Shown here: piece after piece, positions 22,088 through 33,523 of the stretch | How the letters are laid out: each line of letters starts with the position of its first letter | Numbering within the stretch: position 1 is the stretch's first letter | From: Pseudoneurospora amorphoporcata | Taxonomy: Eukaryota > Ascomycota > Sordariomycetes > Sordariales > Sordariaceae | Assembly (NCBI GenBank): GCA_033297205.1 | Contig: MU859066.1 | Location: forward strand, 337,845 to 401,844 | DNA length: 64,000 nt | Direction of reading: 5' to 3' | The notes under the pieces: model-generated | What the model saw: only the letters and a program-made list of their open reading frames with translations | What the model was told of the DNA's origin: nothing | Database searches by the model: none | Translations under genes and position numbers: made by a program

Positions 22088-25000
22088 TTTGGTTATGTGT
22101 TGTTGGTGGTGACCGAGCGTAAGTGACTTGTTATTCGTACTGGTTGAATGTGACAGGATGGGGCGTCGAGTTGGGTATCAAAGTGCCGGTGGTGATATCG
22201 GTACAATGTCGATGCTTCAAAGTGCAAGCCAACGTCTTTGGAGTTACAGCTTGAAGAGGAATAATGCCATCCTATGCGTGAAAAGTGACAACTGCAAAAA
22301 GGGAATATCAAGAAATTTCAAGAGACAAAGAGTATCAGCCAGAAAGGGGGACGGACAGCTGCCGGTGCGTGAGCTTATATACACCAGAGTGTAGCGAGAC
22401 ACAAGAGTGTAAGTCATACAAACCCTGTAGCCATTGCCCCCCAAGGTATTCCACCCCGGCTGCACAAAAACTGGCCAGGTGACGGGCTGGGCTGGGGTAC
22501 ACTGTACACGATGGGAAGAACCTAACGCAAATCCTCAACCTCTGCTGGGCGAGTGGCCCTCTAGGCTGGGACTGCAAGTAAAGGACTTCATCCCACCCCC
22601 AAAAACCCAACTGGCGGCGGCAACAAGTGGGAGTCCAGCAAGGTACAAGGCTAGGGGGAGATGATACACGTGAGTACTTGGAGTACATGTTCTTCTTGTT
22701 GCTTGCTAATCTAACTCGAGGGCTGCTTGGCATTTTGAAAAGGCTCACTAAGAGATTCATCCTATTGGTTCTCTAGCTGACACCATCGGTGACTGCGTGA
22801 ACTTGCTGCCAAAGCATGGCGGCGACACTCCACCAGAGCATGGGAAGGGGTGAGTCTAGGGTACTTGTCATGTAGCTCGAGGTCTCAGCAGCATGTACCT
22901 CGCGTGCTTGTCTGGAATGTTGGGCGCAGGCTCTGCTGGAGAGAAGCGTGGGATGAAATTGGTGGGTGTGATGTGGGGAAGAATGCAAGATGGCCGACTT
23001 CTAGAAGCAGCGCAACATTTTTTCGCTGCTTGTATTCTGGCCCATAGCAATCTTGCAGGCGGGGATACCGGTGCCGGCGTCGAAGCCTGTCACTGAGACG
23101 TTTGATATTGACGCTTTGCACAGTTGATGCCCGGTCATCTCAACGGTGCGAAACCCTTGTATGTGTAGAGGTTTGCAATCTCTATCCTATCATCTTGAAG
23201 AGTGTAAAAGAGACGGACCTGGAGAATGATGTGGCGGTTGCCTCCCTCGTTAGGTGCCGACTGCCATCACTTCCCGAACTCTCGGGGGCTACGGTCAATT
23301 CATCCCTCTAAAGGACAAGGACATCGTGGGATTATGGGGACGAAATCCGGGGCATCGGCTAGCGGTCCAGGGCAGCCAACCACTGGAGGAGAGGCACGTT
23401 GGCGAACTGGACATCAGGCAACCTGCCCGCCGCCCTGGAATCAGACACGGCTACCTGCCAAGCGTCAATCAGCGGGGTGGTCCATGATGACAAGCCCCAA
23501 ACATGGAATGGTAGCGAACTCAGCAATCCATTGTTGCAAAGGCACCTGCGGCGGCTCCTCCCGACCGGAAATCGGAACCCAAGATGTATGGACGGGCCGG
23601 GATGACGGAGTCGCGAGCTTGAGAACACGTTGGTCACGATCCGATGCCCATGTGCTTGCAGTGTGCCGGGAAAGGGTTGCCGTATTTTGTGTTGTTGGTG
23701 TCCAGAATGCTCACGGCGGGACGGGCCCGGGCATGCCGGCGGGGGGTGTTGTCGGTGACGGAGCCCAGCTGTTTAGAGAAGCTGATGAAGTGGATGGATC
23801 ATGGCGGAAGGATGGAGATGATCATCATCTGGCCGACAAACGTTGGGGTCCCGTAACGTCACAGGCAATTTGTGCGATCCAGCGGCCATGCCGTGCTTGT
23901 TGCTGGGTTGTTGGTTGTTTCGATGCTGAGATTGATGATGCGTTCGATGGTCAAACCATAAACCTCATCTGGAAGAAATTGCAGCCCTGAACAAGGGCAA
24001 CAACCACCATGAAAGGGTGGGCCAGCGGCGGAAAAACAAAAACAAAAAAAACCATGCAATAATGCAATGAATTCAAAGTGGAAAGCACGACCGGACCAGG
24101 TGACCAAGGAGAAGGGGGGGAGTGGATGGAAGGAAGTACGTGTTACATTCCCGCGCTGATGGATCCAGCTGCTGGGGTGCATGTCCAGTGCTTGCCGGAC
24201 AACTGGGGTACGCTTGCAATATTTCTCCACCTAGTTGCCGTAGCGTGGGGGCAGCATTTGCGAAATTCGGTCAAGGAAAGTTGGGGGTTCACGCATAAAC
24301 AGCAGCCGATGACTGGCCGGGAAATCTGTTTCAGAAGCTCCATACAGACATTTGAAATTGGTGATAAAAGGCAAAACGAATCTCCTAGCCCCAAAGAAAA
24401 AGAAGGTGATGGATGGTGTGCGTGCAGGTTTGTTGCGAAGTTGAACATCGTTGTCTATTTACAGTCCTGGAGTTATCGATGTAATTTACCGGTATAGGGA
24501 GGTGTAGTGTATGCTTCATGTGAGCCAGCCACGGAAGGCACATCGTACATCCCTGCACAGCTTTCCTGCTTGTGTTACCGAACGGAAAGAATCACCAAAC
24601 ACTTGCCCTGTCAAGAAACAATCATGTTGAGTGAGATTGGAATAGAAGTCCGAGTTAACGTTTGACTGTCGTGGTTCCCCAGAGAGAACATCTATAGAAA
24701 TGGCTAATCCATGGAAGGTAGAGGCACATTGGGGAAGATGTACATCTGGGTCTCTTCATCTAAAACTTTTTACGCGGTTTTCCTTTTGAGCGCCTTTGAG
24801 GTTCGGGGAACAACCCCCAGGAATCTCGTCCCTTGCGCAATCATGGAATTGGAAACATCAATAAGCTCCGGTTACATCATTGCCGTGCTCGGCAGGCGGT
24901 GCTCTTACCGACCTCGGGCTTCGTTCAGAGTTTCCTTTTTCTCCTTTTGCTGAGCTGCCTCTCCAACTTCACCGAACAAATGCCAACACCAGAAGAAAGG

Positions 25001-27104
25001 AAAATTGAACCATCAAGGACCATCGGGATCACACTTCACCATGTCATCAAGGAACAATCCGCAGCAACCGTGAAGGACGGTCAGTGGTCGGCAAAGTGTA
25101 GTATCAACGATCCGTATTCCAGACATATCCCTTGAATCCTATTTCTCTTTTGCCCTCATGACGTGACCATGATTTACCGCATCCCCTGTCCAAACCGCTC
25201 GCCTTTGATGATGGCCCCAAAACACGGCTGTGGGACTCGTCTGGTTTTCCCTCATTTTGACTCCGCTACAAGCACAGAACTGTCCAAGACTGGAAGGGGT
25301 ACCTACGGCAGGGGTCGTGATCTGTCACCAAAAGGGGACAGAAAAAGTATCTGATGTGCCCCCAAAATCTTAGCGCTGTTAACTTTGCTAGAGCGGATTC
25401 CTTTCAAAGTTTACTTGGGATTAAGATCCACTTGGGCTGATTGTGCTATCTAGTGTACAGTGTAGCCAAAGTCGCACCCGACTCCAAGCGGCTTCCCGAG
25501 ATCTAGGCTGCTGCTAGTGAACAGCTAGTGAACAACAGAATGTCCGGAAGCCCATGTTAGTCTCCCCGACAGGAGCAAACAACGGCCACGAGTGCTGGGA
25601 AGGACATCGAGCCAACAAGTCAGTATCATCACCGCGGCTATCTCTTCGTCGGCAAGAACTTGGCCTGGTCCTGACAAAAGATTTCGAACCTGGGTACAGC
25701 CATATGCCCTCCGCATGGCGTTGGTCGCTGGCTGCTCTCATGCTGCGGAGCGGGAAACCCAAAAGCCATCTCTCTCCCAGTCACTGTAGTAGCATTGTCA
25801 GATTGGGTTGCCGTGACCACTGGGTAGCAACCACGCTGCTAAGCTGTCGGTCTTGTATCACGATACTGATCAGTGGTTGAGGAATGCTAGCGATTCTGAG
25901 GTCTCACTGTTTGCGCTTGTGAGCCTCAGAAAACCGCCGACAGTACCACGCCGCTCAAGTAGCACAAACACATGCCAGGCTGGAAGCACTGTTTTCCCAA
26001 ACAGTCATGCGGGAGGCGAAGGATTGGCTGAAAATGAAGCCGGGCTTGGATTTTCACTCACCCACCATGGTAACATCTTGACCCAGGAGTTAGTGCCCGA
26101 GATCTGGACATGTCTCGAGGAAATGCGGCTGCTCAATGGTCACGCGGGTTTGGTCTGGAGCCGCTTGCCACACTGCGCTGTTGTGCAGGAGCATGCAAAC
26201 GATAAGAGGAGCACGTGGGGTTGTCAGTGTCACTACCTTATCCAAGCAGTAGACTCACCTCCCTCGTATGGTTCACTCAACAGCACGGGTTTGAACATTT
26301 TGCGTTGTTCGCGATATCGAACAGTCGTGGACGGACAGCCTACCCGTTACAGAGATTGATTACGGATGCCTTGCTCATCACATTCTCCCCAAGGGGCACA
26401 GTTGTATCCCGATGTTCGAATAAAGCAACTTGAGCAACACCAAAAAGCAAGTTCTTCATTTTGCCGCGTAGCGAGTTTCGCGTAACTTGCCCTTTTCGAT
26501 GTCTCCTGCTTACCGGCCTGCTATGACACGATCTCCCAACCGCCGACGTCGCGGCGGCTCGCAGACACTCGAAGACAGTTTTCCGGGCCTTGTAGTAACT
26601 CAGGCTTCTCAAACTGTGCGAGGACGGTCACTTTAAGGTTTCGCGGTTCCCGCCAGTCAAGCCGCGAGCCTAAAACTAATCCGGAACCTGGTGGGAGCTG
26701 TTGTCGTTGTCCATCCTTTCCCGGCGGTACAGATATGGGACTTGGATGGTGATACACCCCTCTGCAGCGCCGTAGACCTACACCTAACCCTTGTCAAGAT
26801 TGGGCACTCTCAGCGGCTGAGGTGAGGCTCGACGGAAGTCTGTCCCGAAGAAATCGTTTTTTCCTCTCGAAAATCATAGCATTGAAGGCACCCGTCCCGT
26901 TCCGGATATCCGCTCAAGGTATGAGTACAGTGAGAACCCCTGTAAATGCAACACCCTCTAGGAGCAACCCCCCTGCAATTGCAACAGTAACCCCTAAAAC
27001 ACCCCTTTTTGTAAGGGAAAGCGCAAATATGCATATTACATACAGAAAATCGAGAATTTGCTCTTGAATTTGTATAGGAAGGTGAAATTTTGAGAAAAAT
27101 CGCA

Positions 27105-27117
27105 GGGTTAGGGTTAG
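27105..27117 (+). repeat. Short interstitial telomere-like repeat
   Basis: GGGTTAGGGTTAG, two units of the TTAGGG telomere repeat used by many filamentous fungi. It is also a perfect double match, on the other strand, to a telo-box (CTAACCCTAA). A related CTAACCCT lies near 26785. Confidence 0.7.
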
Positions 27118-27214
27118 TATAGTCTTGTAACGGGGGATAAAAGTTAGGCATCGGCCTTTTTTGGGGTGGTTTTGGTGGTGCGGCCCGTGCACCCTACCCT
27201 TGTACCAGCAAACC

Positions 27215-27267
27215 CCCCTGTTCCAGCAACACTTGGGTCGAAATTTTAGGTGTTGCTGGAACAGGGG
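27215..27267. repeat. Perfect 18-bp inverted repeat (hairpin 1)
   Basis: Arms 27215-27232 and 27250-27267 are exactly complementary and start CCCCTGTTCCAGC. The loop is 17 nt. As RNA it would form a stable stem; as DNA it could extrude or serve as a paired binding site. Confidence 0.85.
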
Positions 27268-27280
27268 TTTTGACTGTAGG

Positions 27281-27339
27281 TACTCGTGCCACGCCGCGAG
27301 TCTGGCGAGTCCCAGAAAAGTGGGGGCGTGGCACGAGTA
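27281..27339. repeat. Perfect 15-bp inverted repeat (hairpin 2)
   Basis: Arms TACTCGTGCCACGCC (27281-27295) and its exact complement (27325-27339), with a 29-nt loop. It begins 13 bp after hairpin 1. No run of T follows that would suggest a bacterial-type terminator, and none is expected here. Confidence 0.85.
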
Positions 27340-28095
27340 AGCTGTAGAATGTAACAGTTTGTACCTGACGTGGTGGGGATTTTAGTCTCATCACGCCCGC
27401 CGCCGAGAGGGCAAGACGGCGTTTAAAGGCGCAGCAGATCCCTTCCGAGGCCCTCTTGAGTGATGCAAGAACGGTTAATCGACGCTGACGTTTTCCACTT
27501 GCTTCGAACCATCTGCTCCTCTAGTCCCGCAAAACTTTGCCCAGAAGGCGCAAAATGTTACCGTGCTGTACTCGCACGCTAAACTCTTGTACAGCCTACG
27601 TGGGGGTCATCGGTCTCTCGATGTTCGGGCAAAGTGCTTGCTGACTACGCTGTGGGGATTTGTTAGCTCTATAAAATCCTCTCTTCAATAGAGACGGGAA
27701 TGGGTCGTTGTCCGGAGCCCCGCTTGATCCGGCAAGTTGTTCCAGGCGGGCGGGTTGTTGAGACGGAAATCCGACAACCACAGAAGAGGCCGGAACCTGC
27801 TATTCTCACTCGCTGCTTCAGCTCTTTACCCCGCTTCAAACGAAGTGAGCTGGCTATTCGTACAGCGTGGGGAAGAGACGGCCAGCCAGTTGGAGAGTCG
27901 GCTGGTAACGGTTCAGGCAAGTGCGCGGGGATGTTTATCGGCCGCCCATATCGAACGATAACGAAGAGAGGCTTGTTTGTAGACGGAAGGTGCATAACGA
28001 CGGGAACGCTGGCCTGTTGGAGACGGGAAGCCGGCGTAACTGCACTGGAGAGGAGAGATCGGACAGCTATATTCTGTTAGCTGGCCACAAACCAG

Positions 28096-30850
28096 ATGCG
28101 TTTCTCTCAACCCCTCAGATCTCAAGGTCTGAGGTTATCGTCGATTTTGGCCCAGCCAGCCCGACGTGCATCTGCCTTTCCCAGGAATAGACTCAACATC
28201 ACCGCTACAAGCTACGGTAGCTCTAGCTCTCAGCTGTGCCTGAATCGCAACTTCAGTCTCAGTGTCAGTCTCCGCACTCCCCTCACCATGAACGCCCAAG
28301 AACTCTCCCAGTACCTGGCCGATGCCCCGCCTTCGGTCGTCAGGCTCGAGGTTGAGAAGCACTTTGACGCCCTGACGGACAAGCAGAAGCGCTATGCTCA
28401 CTTCATCAGCAAGTAAGTGCAGGTAGCTTCAAGTACACGCTGCATGTAGAGGTAGCTTCGATGTGGATTCGGTGGAAGTTGATGTGTTTATAAACACCCT
28501 TCCCGCCCTCCTCCTCCTCCTCATCATTTTACCCGCCCTGTCCCGCTAACCCATGTCCACTTGAAATTTAGAGCCTCATTTGCTGGTAACCGCATCGTGC
28601 TGCGTCAGGTCTCTCCCGAGTCTGAGCCTATCTATGATTTTATCATTGCTCTGCACAAGTCCTCTGGAGGTGACTGGAAGGCTCTGGCCGAGAAGGCCGG
28701 CGTCGATGAGGCCGGTTTGAACGCCTTCCTGCAGTATGCTGCCCAGTTCCTCGGCAACAGCGGCAACTACAAGAGCTTTGGTGACTCCAAGTTCATCCCC
28801 CGCTGCGATGAGAAGGTCTTTGCTTCTTTGGCCTCCACCTCTCCCGAGGCCGAGAAGCACTACAAGGCCACCAACGGTGCCATCTTCTCGACCGACAAGC
28901 CCGGTCTTCTGCACCTTGGTTTCACCGACGAGGGTCACCTCACCACTTACTACCCCGACTCTCCTGACATCACCAAGGGTGAGATCGACGCTGTTGCCAA
29001 GTGGATGCAGAAGACCGGCTTGCTTCCTGAGAACACCAGGTTGCGCAAGACCAAGGACGGAGTCTTTGAGCTTCTGATTGCCTCTGCCGTCACTTCTATC
29101 CCCAGAGGGGGTGGTGACATTGGCAAGGATACCGAGTACAAGATTACCGAGGGTCCTCTTGAGGGCAAGACCGTTAAGTTGGTATATGGCGACTATGCGG
29201 CCGAGATGAAGGCCATTACCGAGTACTCCAAGAAGGCGGCTGAGAACGCCGAGAATGAGACTCAGCAGAAGATGCATACCGCTTATGCCACGTCCTTCGA
29301 GGAGGGTTCTCTTGAGGCCTTCAAGGACTCCCAGAGATACTGGATCCGCGACCAAGGTCCTATGGTCGAGTGCAACATTGGCTTCATCGAGACCTACCGC
29401 GACCCGGCTGGTGTGCGTGGCGAGTGGGAGGGTTTCGCTGCCGTTGTTAACCAGGAGAGGACACGTGCTTTCGGAGAGCTGGTTAGGTCTGCGCCTAGCT
29501 TGATTCCCCTGTTGCCATGGTCCAAGGAGTTCGAGAAGGACAAGTTCCTCTCTCCCGATTTCACCTCTCTCGAGGTTTTGACCTTCTGCGGTAAGTAGTA
29601 CTTGACGAGAGGGATGACCATGAAAAACGGAGCACTGACAATTGGAACAGGATCTGGTATCCCTGCTGGTATCAACATGTATGTGTACACAGGAGTTTTC
29701 TAGCCCCAGAGTGATACTAACACGCTTGTAGCCCCAACTATGACGATATCAGGCAACAGGAAGGCTTCAAGAACGTCAGTTTGGGTAAGTTAAGAGTTCT
29801 ACCTCAACTGGGGCACCCGCATCGTCTAACCAAATTCTAGGTAACGTCTTGAGCGCCAAGGCCCCTGATGAGAAGATTCCCTTCATCGCCGATAGCGATC
29901 TCGAGGTTTACAAGAAGTATCGTGACGCCGCCTTTGAGGTCCAGGTCGGCCTTCACGAGCTTACTGGTATGGTACCACCTGTCCCTTCACCGCTGGGGGT
30001 TGATGACTGACAGAATACCAGGCCACGGTTGTGGCAAACTTCTTCAAGAGACCTCTCCTGGAGAGTACAACTTCGACCACACTAACCCACCCATTAGCCC
30101 CTTGACCGGCAAGCCTGTGACAACCTGGTACAAGCCCGGACAGACATGGGGTTCCGTATTTGGTGGCCTTGCTGGCGCTTACGAAGAATGCCGTGCTGAG
30201 CTTGTTGCCATGCACTTGAGCTGCGAGTTCCAGGCTCTCAAGATCTTTGGCTTCGGTGACGGAACTACTGACATGGATGGCGAGGCTGGTGATGTTCTGT
30301 ATGCTTCCTACCTCAGCATGGCACGCGCTGGACTATGCTCGGTTGAGTTCTGGGATCCCAAGAGCCAGAAGTGGGGACAGCCTCACTGCCAGGCTCGCTT
30401 TGCCATTCTTAAGTCCTTCCTTGAGGCTGAGGATGATTTCTGCAAGCTTGATTATAAGAAGGATGATCTCTCCGATCTGGAGATCAAGCTTGATCGCTCC
30501 AAGATTCTTACCGCCGGTAGAAAGGGTATGTTTGATCGTGTTCGATATGAGATAACGGACGGTATTGGCTAACTATTTGAGCAGCTGTGGGAGACTTCCT
30601 CCAGAAGATCCACATCTACAAGTCTACCGCTGATGTCGAGGCCGGTACCAAGTTCTTCACCGATATGTCCAGCGTCGGCTTGGAATACTGGGGAACCAAG
30701 GTTCGCGATGTCGTCCTGAAGAACAAGCAGCCCAGAAAAGTGTTCGTTCAGGCCAACACCTACCTGGACGAGGCAACTGGCAAGGTTACCCTCAAGCACT
30801 ACGATGCTACTCCTGAGGGTATCATCCAGAGCTGGGCGGATAGGGAGTAG
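28096..30850 (+). CDS. dpp3: Dipeptidyl peptidase III (family M49 zinc peptidase)
   Basis: Removes dipeptides from the N-terminus of short peptides. Seven exons: 28096-28412, 28572-29590, 29651-29678, 29732-29784, 29841-29966, 30022-30525 and 30585-30850, giving 770 residues from the first ATG or 706 from the ATG at 28288. The M49 zinc motifs are intact: HELTGH at about 511-516 (family HExxGH) and EECRAE at about 569-574. The first 64 residues are Arg/Ser-rich and almost free of acid, resembling a mitochondrial presequence; usual DPP III proteins begin near the second ATG (MNAQELSQYL). Exon 3 is only 28 nt. It converges on the DUF3074 gene with 205 bp between stops. Confidence 0.95.
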
Positions 30851-31055
30851 CTATATGGCTTTGTGAATAGGGTCAAGGCACTGTTGTGATTGAGCAAGTG
30901 CACCTGGAGCCGTTGACAGAATACCCATAAAAAGTTGTAAGCCGTCCTTGCCTGGTGTACCCATTGGAAAATCTATTGCAAACAACTCGTATGCATTGAC
31001 ATGGATCATTTGACAATCCTCTACCTACAGCTGAAAGAACTTGAAATGCCACCCT

Positions 31056-32276
31056 TCACGCTACCAATCCCCCCTTGTTTTCCCTCTCCTTTGCAACCCA
31101 TCCAAGAAACAGCGTCACATCTTTGGCTATCTGCCCCGGTACCGCCATGGTCTGCACCCAGCCAGGAAGCGAGCCTCGAGCGTCAGAGGCCGTGGCCATA
31201 ATCCATTCGATCTGTGCTTGGCGGTCATTCTCCGTTGTCGGTAATTTCCTGATCCGTTCGACACTGACAAACGACCCCTTTACAGTATCCTTTCGAAACG
31301 GGTCTTCTTTCGCCGGAGTGCCAGTAGCAAGGTTCTCAACGTCTGACACCGGGATATTGATGACCAAAATCTCGTTGCTGTCTTCAGACTTGCTCTCCAC
31401 ATCGGCGGTACTTTCACCTTCCCGAGGAAGTAGCGAACAAGTAACCTGCAACACCGTAAACGCCCGGTCCTTGAGCAACGGCTTAACCCCAATCTTGTGT
31501 CTCGCCTCCACCACTTTCATGGTAAAGCTTCCATACCTATCCCCGTGCTCATCATCAACTTGTAAACCAGCAACATCGTAATCTCGCAACACTCTCGTCC
31601 CCACAATGCTCGGCGTAAACGCCTCCTCGCACTCAACGTGCTTGTCCTTGAAGCAGGTGACGAACTCGCCCCAGCTCGCTGACCCATCCCCGGGAGCGTT
31701 TGAGTCCCGGTGCACGCTACGCCGACAGGCCCACGTCTCGGAATCATCCGTGTTGCTCGTTGCCATGCCGGCGGAGCGCTCGATAACGCGGAGCTCGGGC
31801 GCGGAGAGGGTACGTTCGCAGAGAGAGACTACGGTGCTGCCATCATTGTCTACCTTTGATGACTTGGTTTTCAGGGGTTTCCACTCGCTTCGCGCGGTGC
31901 CAAGGTCGGTAGTAGGTTGAGGTCTGTTAGATTCCTTAGGTGCCACGGAATCGATGAAGGGTACTGACTCCCTCAAGAGGGCAGTCAAAAAGGGTATCAT
32001 CTCTTCTCGAGGGCCGGTGGAGGATGGGAGATGAGCGGATGATATGCCCCGTAGACGAAGGAAGGGAGCACCTAGTTCAGCAGCGGTCACCATGATTGGG
32101 GCTGCACCGCCGGAGCCGGAGCCGGAGCCGGAGCCAGAGTCGGGACCAATCAGGTTGGTGTGTGAATCCGGCTCTCGTGAGTTTCTGGCCTCCATCTCTT
32201 CGGATGGAACTAGCACTTTGGAGCGGTAGGCGGCTCCGCCGGTGACGAAGGGGTAGGGGAAGCCTGCGATCGACAT
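31056..32276 (-). CDS. DUF3074 (START/SRPBCC-like) protein
   Basis: Single exon, 406 residues. The central and C-terminal part carries the pattern of the fungal DUF3074 domain, a START-like fold thought to hold a lipid or other hydrophobic ligand. It includes WACRRSVHRD, ASWGEFVTCFKDKHVECEEAF, VEARHKIGVKPLLKDRAFTVLQV and EILVINIPVSD. The N-terminal third is variable and includes an SGSGSGSGSGG run coded by CCGGAG repeats. There is no signal peptide or membrane helix, so it is probably cytosolic. The family assignment rests on motif memory; the ligand is unknown. Confidence 0.8.
   Translation of the reverse strand: MSIAGFPYPFVTGGAAYRSKVLVPSEEMEARNSREPDSHTNLIGPDSGSGSGSGSGGAAPIMVTAAELGAPFLRLRGISSAHLPSSTGPREEMIPFLTALLRESVPFIDSVAPKESNRPQPTTDLGTARSEWKPLKTKSSKVDNDGSTVVSLCERTLSAPELRVIERSAGMATSNTDDSETWACRRSVHRDSNAPGDGSASWGEFVTCFKDKHVECEEAFTPSIVGTRVLRDYDVAGLQVDDEHGDRYGSFTMKVVEARHKIGVKPLLKDRAFTVLQVTCSLLPREGESTADVESKSEDSNEILVINIPVSDVENLATGTPAKEDPFRKDTVKGSFVSVERIRKLPTTENDRQAQIEWIMATASDARGSLPGWVQTMAVPGQIAKDVTLFLGWVAKERENKGGLVA
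32110..32133. repeat. (CCGGAG)4 repeat inside the DUF3074 gene
   Basis: Four perfect hexanucleotide units in the coding region, read on the minus strand as alternating Ser/Gly codons. Likely length-polymorphic. Confidence 0.9.
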
Positions 32277-33262
32277 TGTTGATGTTGATAGAGTTCTTCA
32301 TGGAATTTGCGAAGGTGGTTTGTTTGGTTGATGGGTAAGTGTCACTTACAGATTTACTTTACGGGCGGGATGGGTGGGATCGCGACGCTTATATGCTTGC
32401 AAGTTCCCAGGCTTGGCACGGTTGTTTGGGTATGGGTACCGGAACGGGAAACCGGGGCCGTGCCGCAGCGCCGTAGTATCGAGGGCCAAGCCCGGGAATA
32501 AATCGGCAGTGGTCTCTGCCTGGCTGCTCAGCCCGGACACATGCCGGACTTAAACCCACTTAGATGAAGTTGCCTGTAGCTGTTGGATAGTTCGTTCAGC
32601 TCTGCATTGTTGCCTGGCTGGTGGTTGATCATGAACCGCTGATCCTTAGCTGTTATGGTTTCCAAGCCACTATTACACTGTTATTAGTGCGAGTGTTGGT
32701 TGCTTCACTTCACTTGTAAGGAGGCTGAAAAGAAGCGGACCTAATCGATCAGGTTGTTCAAGGGGAAATGAAATGAAAAGTGTTCTCAAATTGTAACGAA
32801 GGAGTGAGTAGCTTACATTCTACTCGAGTGTTTCTGCTTGGTTGGTGGTTGAGTACAGAAAGGGTTCAGAGACACAGCCAACACACATCAGACGCTCATA
32901 TTATTGGTGCTCCCAAACAGGTGGTTACCTTATCATTGCGTCATTCTTCCGTACGACATTTCTTATTCCAAGGTAACATGAGCGTGGGCCAGTGATATCA
33001 ATCGTTCTTTCCATTAGGGTTGTATCTACCTATAGACATTTTCCATCTTAATCCCAACATCTTACTTTTAATTTCTTTCTTCCCCCAATCCATCTTTCCA
33101 TCCATATTCGTTCCACCCTTCCTTCCATTCTATCCACTTACCAGACTCGTTCCTTCCTCTCCTCTCGGGTTTCCCTCGCAACTAGCCTACCCCCCCTTAC
33201 ATACGGCTATATCCGGACGTCTACAGACTACGTAGCAGTACGCTAGAAGTTGCACTCTTATC
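32277..33262. other. Region upstream of the DUF3074 gene
   Basis: About 1 kb. It contains the DUF3074 promoter and the 3' flank of the small Cys-rich gene. The stretch 33040-33200 is strongly C/T-rich on the plus strand. No gene recognised. Confidence 0.5.
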
Positions 33263-33523
33263 CTAAAATATGCTATAAGCATTAGTAGCAGCTACACGCG
33301 CGGCCAACTCCTCAGCAGCCTTCTTCCTCGCCGCATCATCCTTCTTCCGCTGGCAGCTGTAGCATATCTTGTCGGCCCGTTTGGTGATCTCTCTGTTGCT
33401 GGAGCTGGTGCTGCCGCAAGCCCCATAGGATTTTGCCGAGGCGCACGTCAGGTTCTCGCTACTGGAGGCGACTGTGCTGTAGCACTCGGGGCATTCGTAC
33501 TTGGTTGTTATCTGGCCGCACAT
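33263..33523 (-). CDS. Small Cys-rich cytosolic protein, unknown
   Basis: 86 residues, single exon, family not recognised. There are seven Cys: MCGQ, CPEC, CAS, ACGS and CYSC, so CPEC...CYSC could bind one zinc ion. The C-terminal third is a charged Ala/Lys/Glu/Arg helix (RKKDDAARKKAAEELAARVAA). There is no signal peptide, so it is unlikely to be a secreted effector or antifungal peptide. The coherent composition (zinc knuckle plus amphipathic helix) supports a real gene. Similar short zinc-ribbon proteins occur in Sordariomycetes, but I cannot name one. Confidence 0.6.
   Translation of the reverse strand: MCGQITTKYECPECYSTVASSSENLTCASAKSYGACGSTSSSNREITKRADKICYSCQRKKDDAARKKAAEELAARVAATNAYSIF

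Larger units (their letters stand above)
26937..27267. repeat. Four copies of a CCCCTGnnnnnGCAACA motif
   Basis: Copies are at 26937-26953, 26970-26986 and 27215-27231 on the plus strand and 27251-27267 on the minus strand. All share CCCCTG, five variable bases, then GCAACA. The last two are identical and face each other, forming an 18-bp hairpin. I know no element with this motif. Confidence 0.7.
22088..28095. other. 6-kb region without a recognised gene
   Basis: The longest gap in the window. The left end is presumably the gluconokinase promoter and the right end the DPP III promoter and leader. The longest ORF (23226-23990, plus) has a composition unlike the real genes here (rich in Trp, Cys, Gly and His, no domain), so I do not call it. 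A short tandem duplication of AGCTAGTGAAC-like sequence lies near 25514-25535. The interval 26937-27339 carries the repeats and hairpins listed separately. Confidence 0.55.

Noticed and set aside
23226..23990. Plus-strand ORF of 254 codons in the gene desert
   Set aside because: Composition (Trp, Cys, His, Gly) and lack of any motif look random; overlapping ORFs in other frames are similar.
25853..26359. Plus-strand ORF of 168 codons
   Set aside because: No domain, no codon bias like the real genes, no supporting splice sites.
26499..26636. Short basic ORF beginning MSPAYRPAMTRSP
   Set aside because: Only about 45 codons, no homologue recognised, no context.
28576..29355. Minus-strand ORF of 259 codons
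   Set aside because: Antisense shadow of DPP III exon 2; C-ending codon bias often opens the opposite frame. Its Leu/Gly/Val-rich composition fits a shadow.
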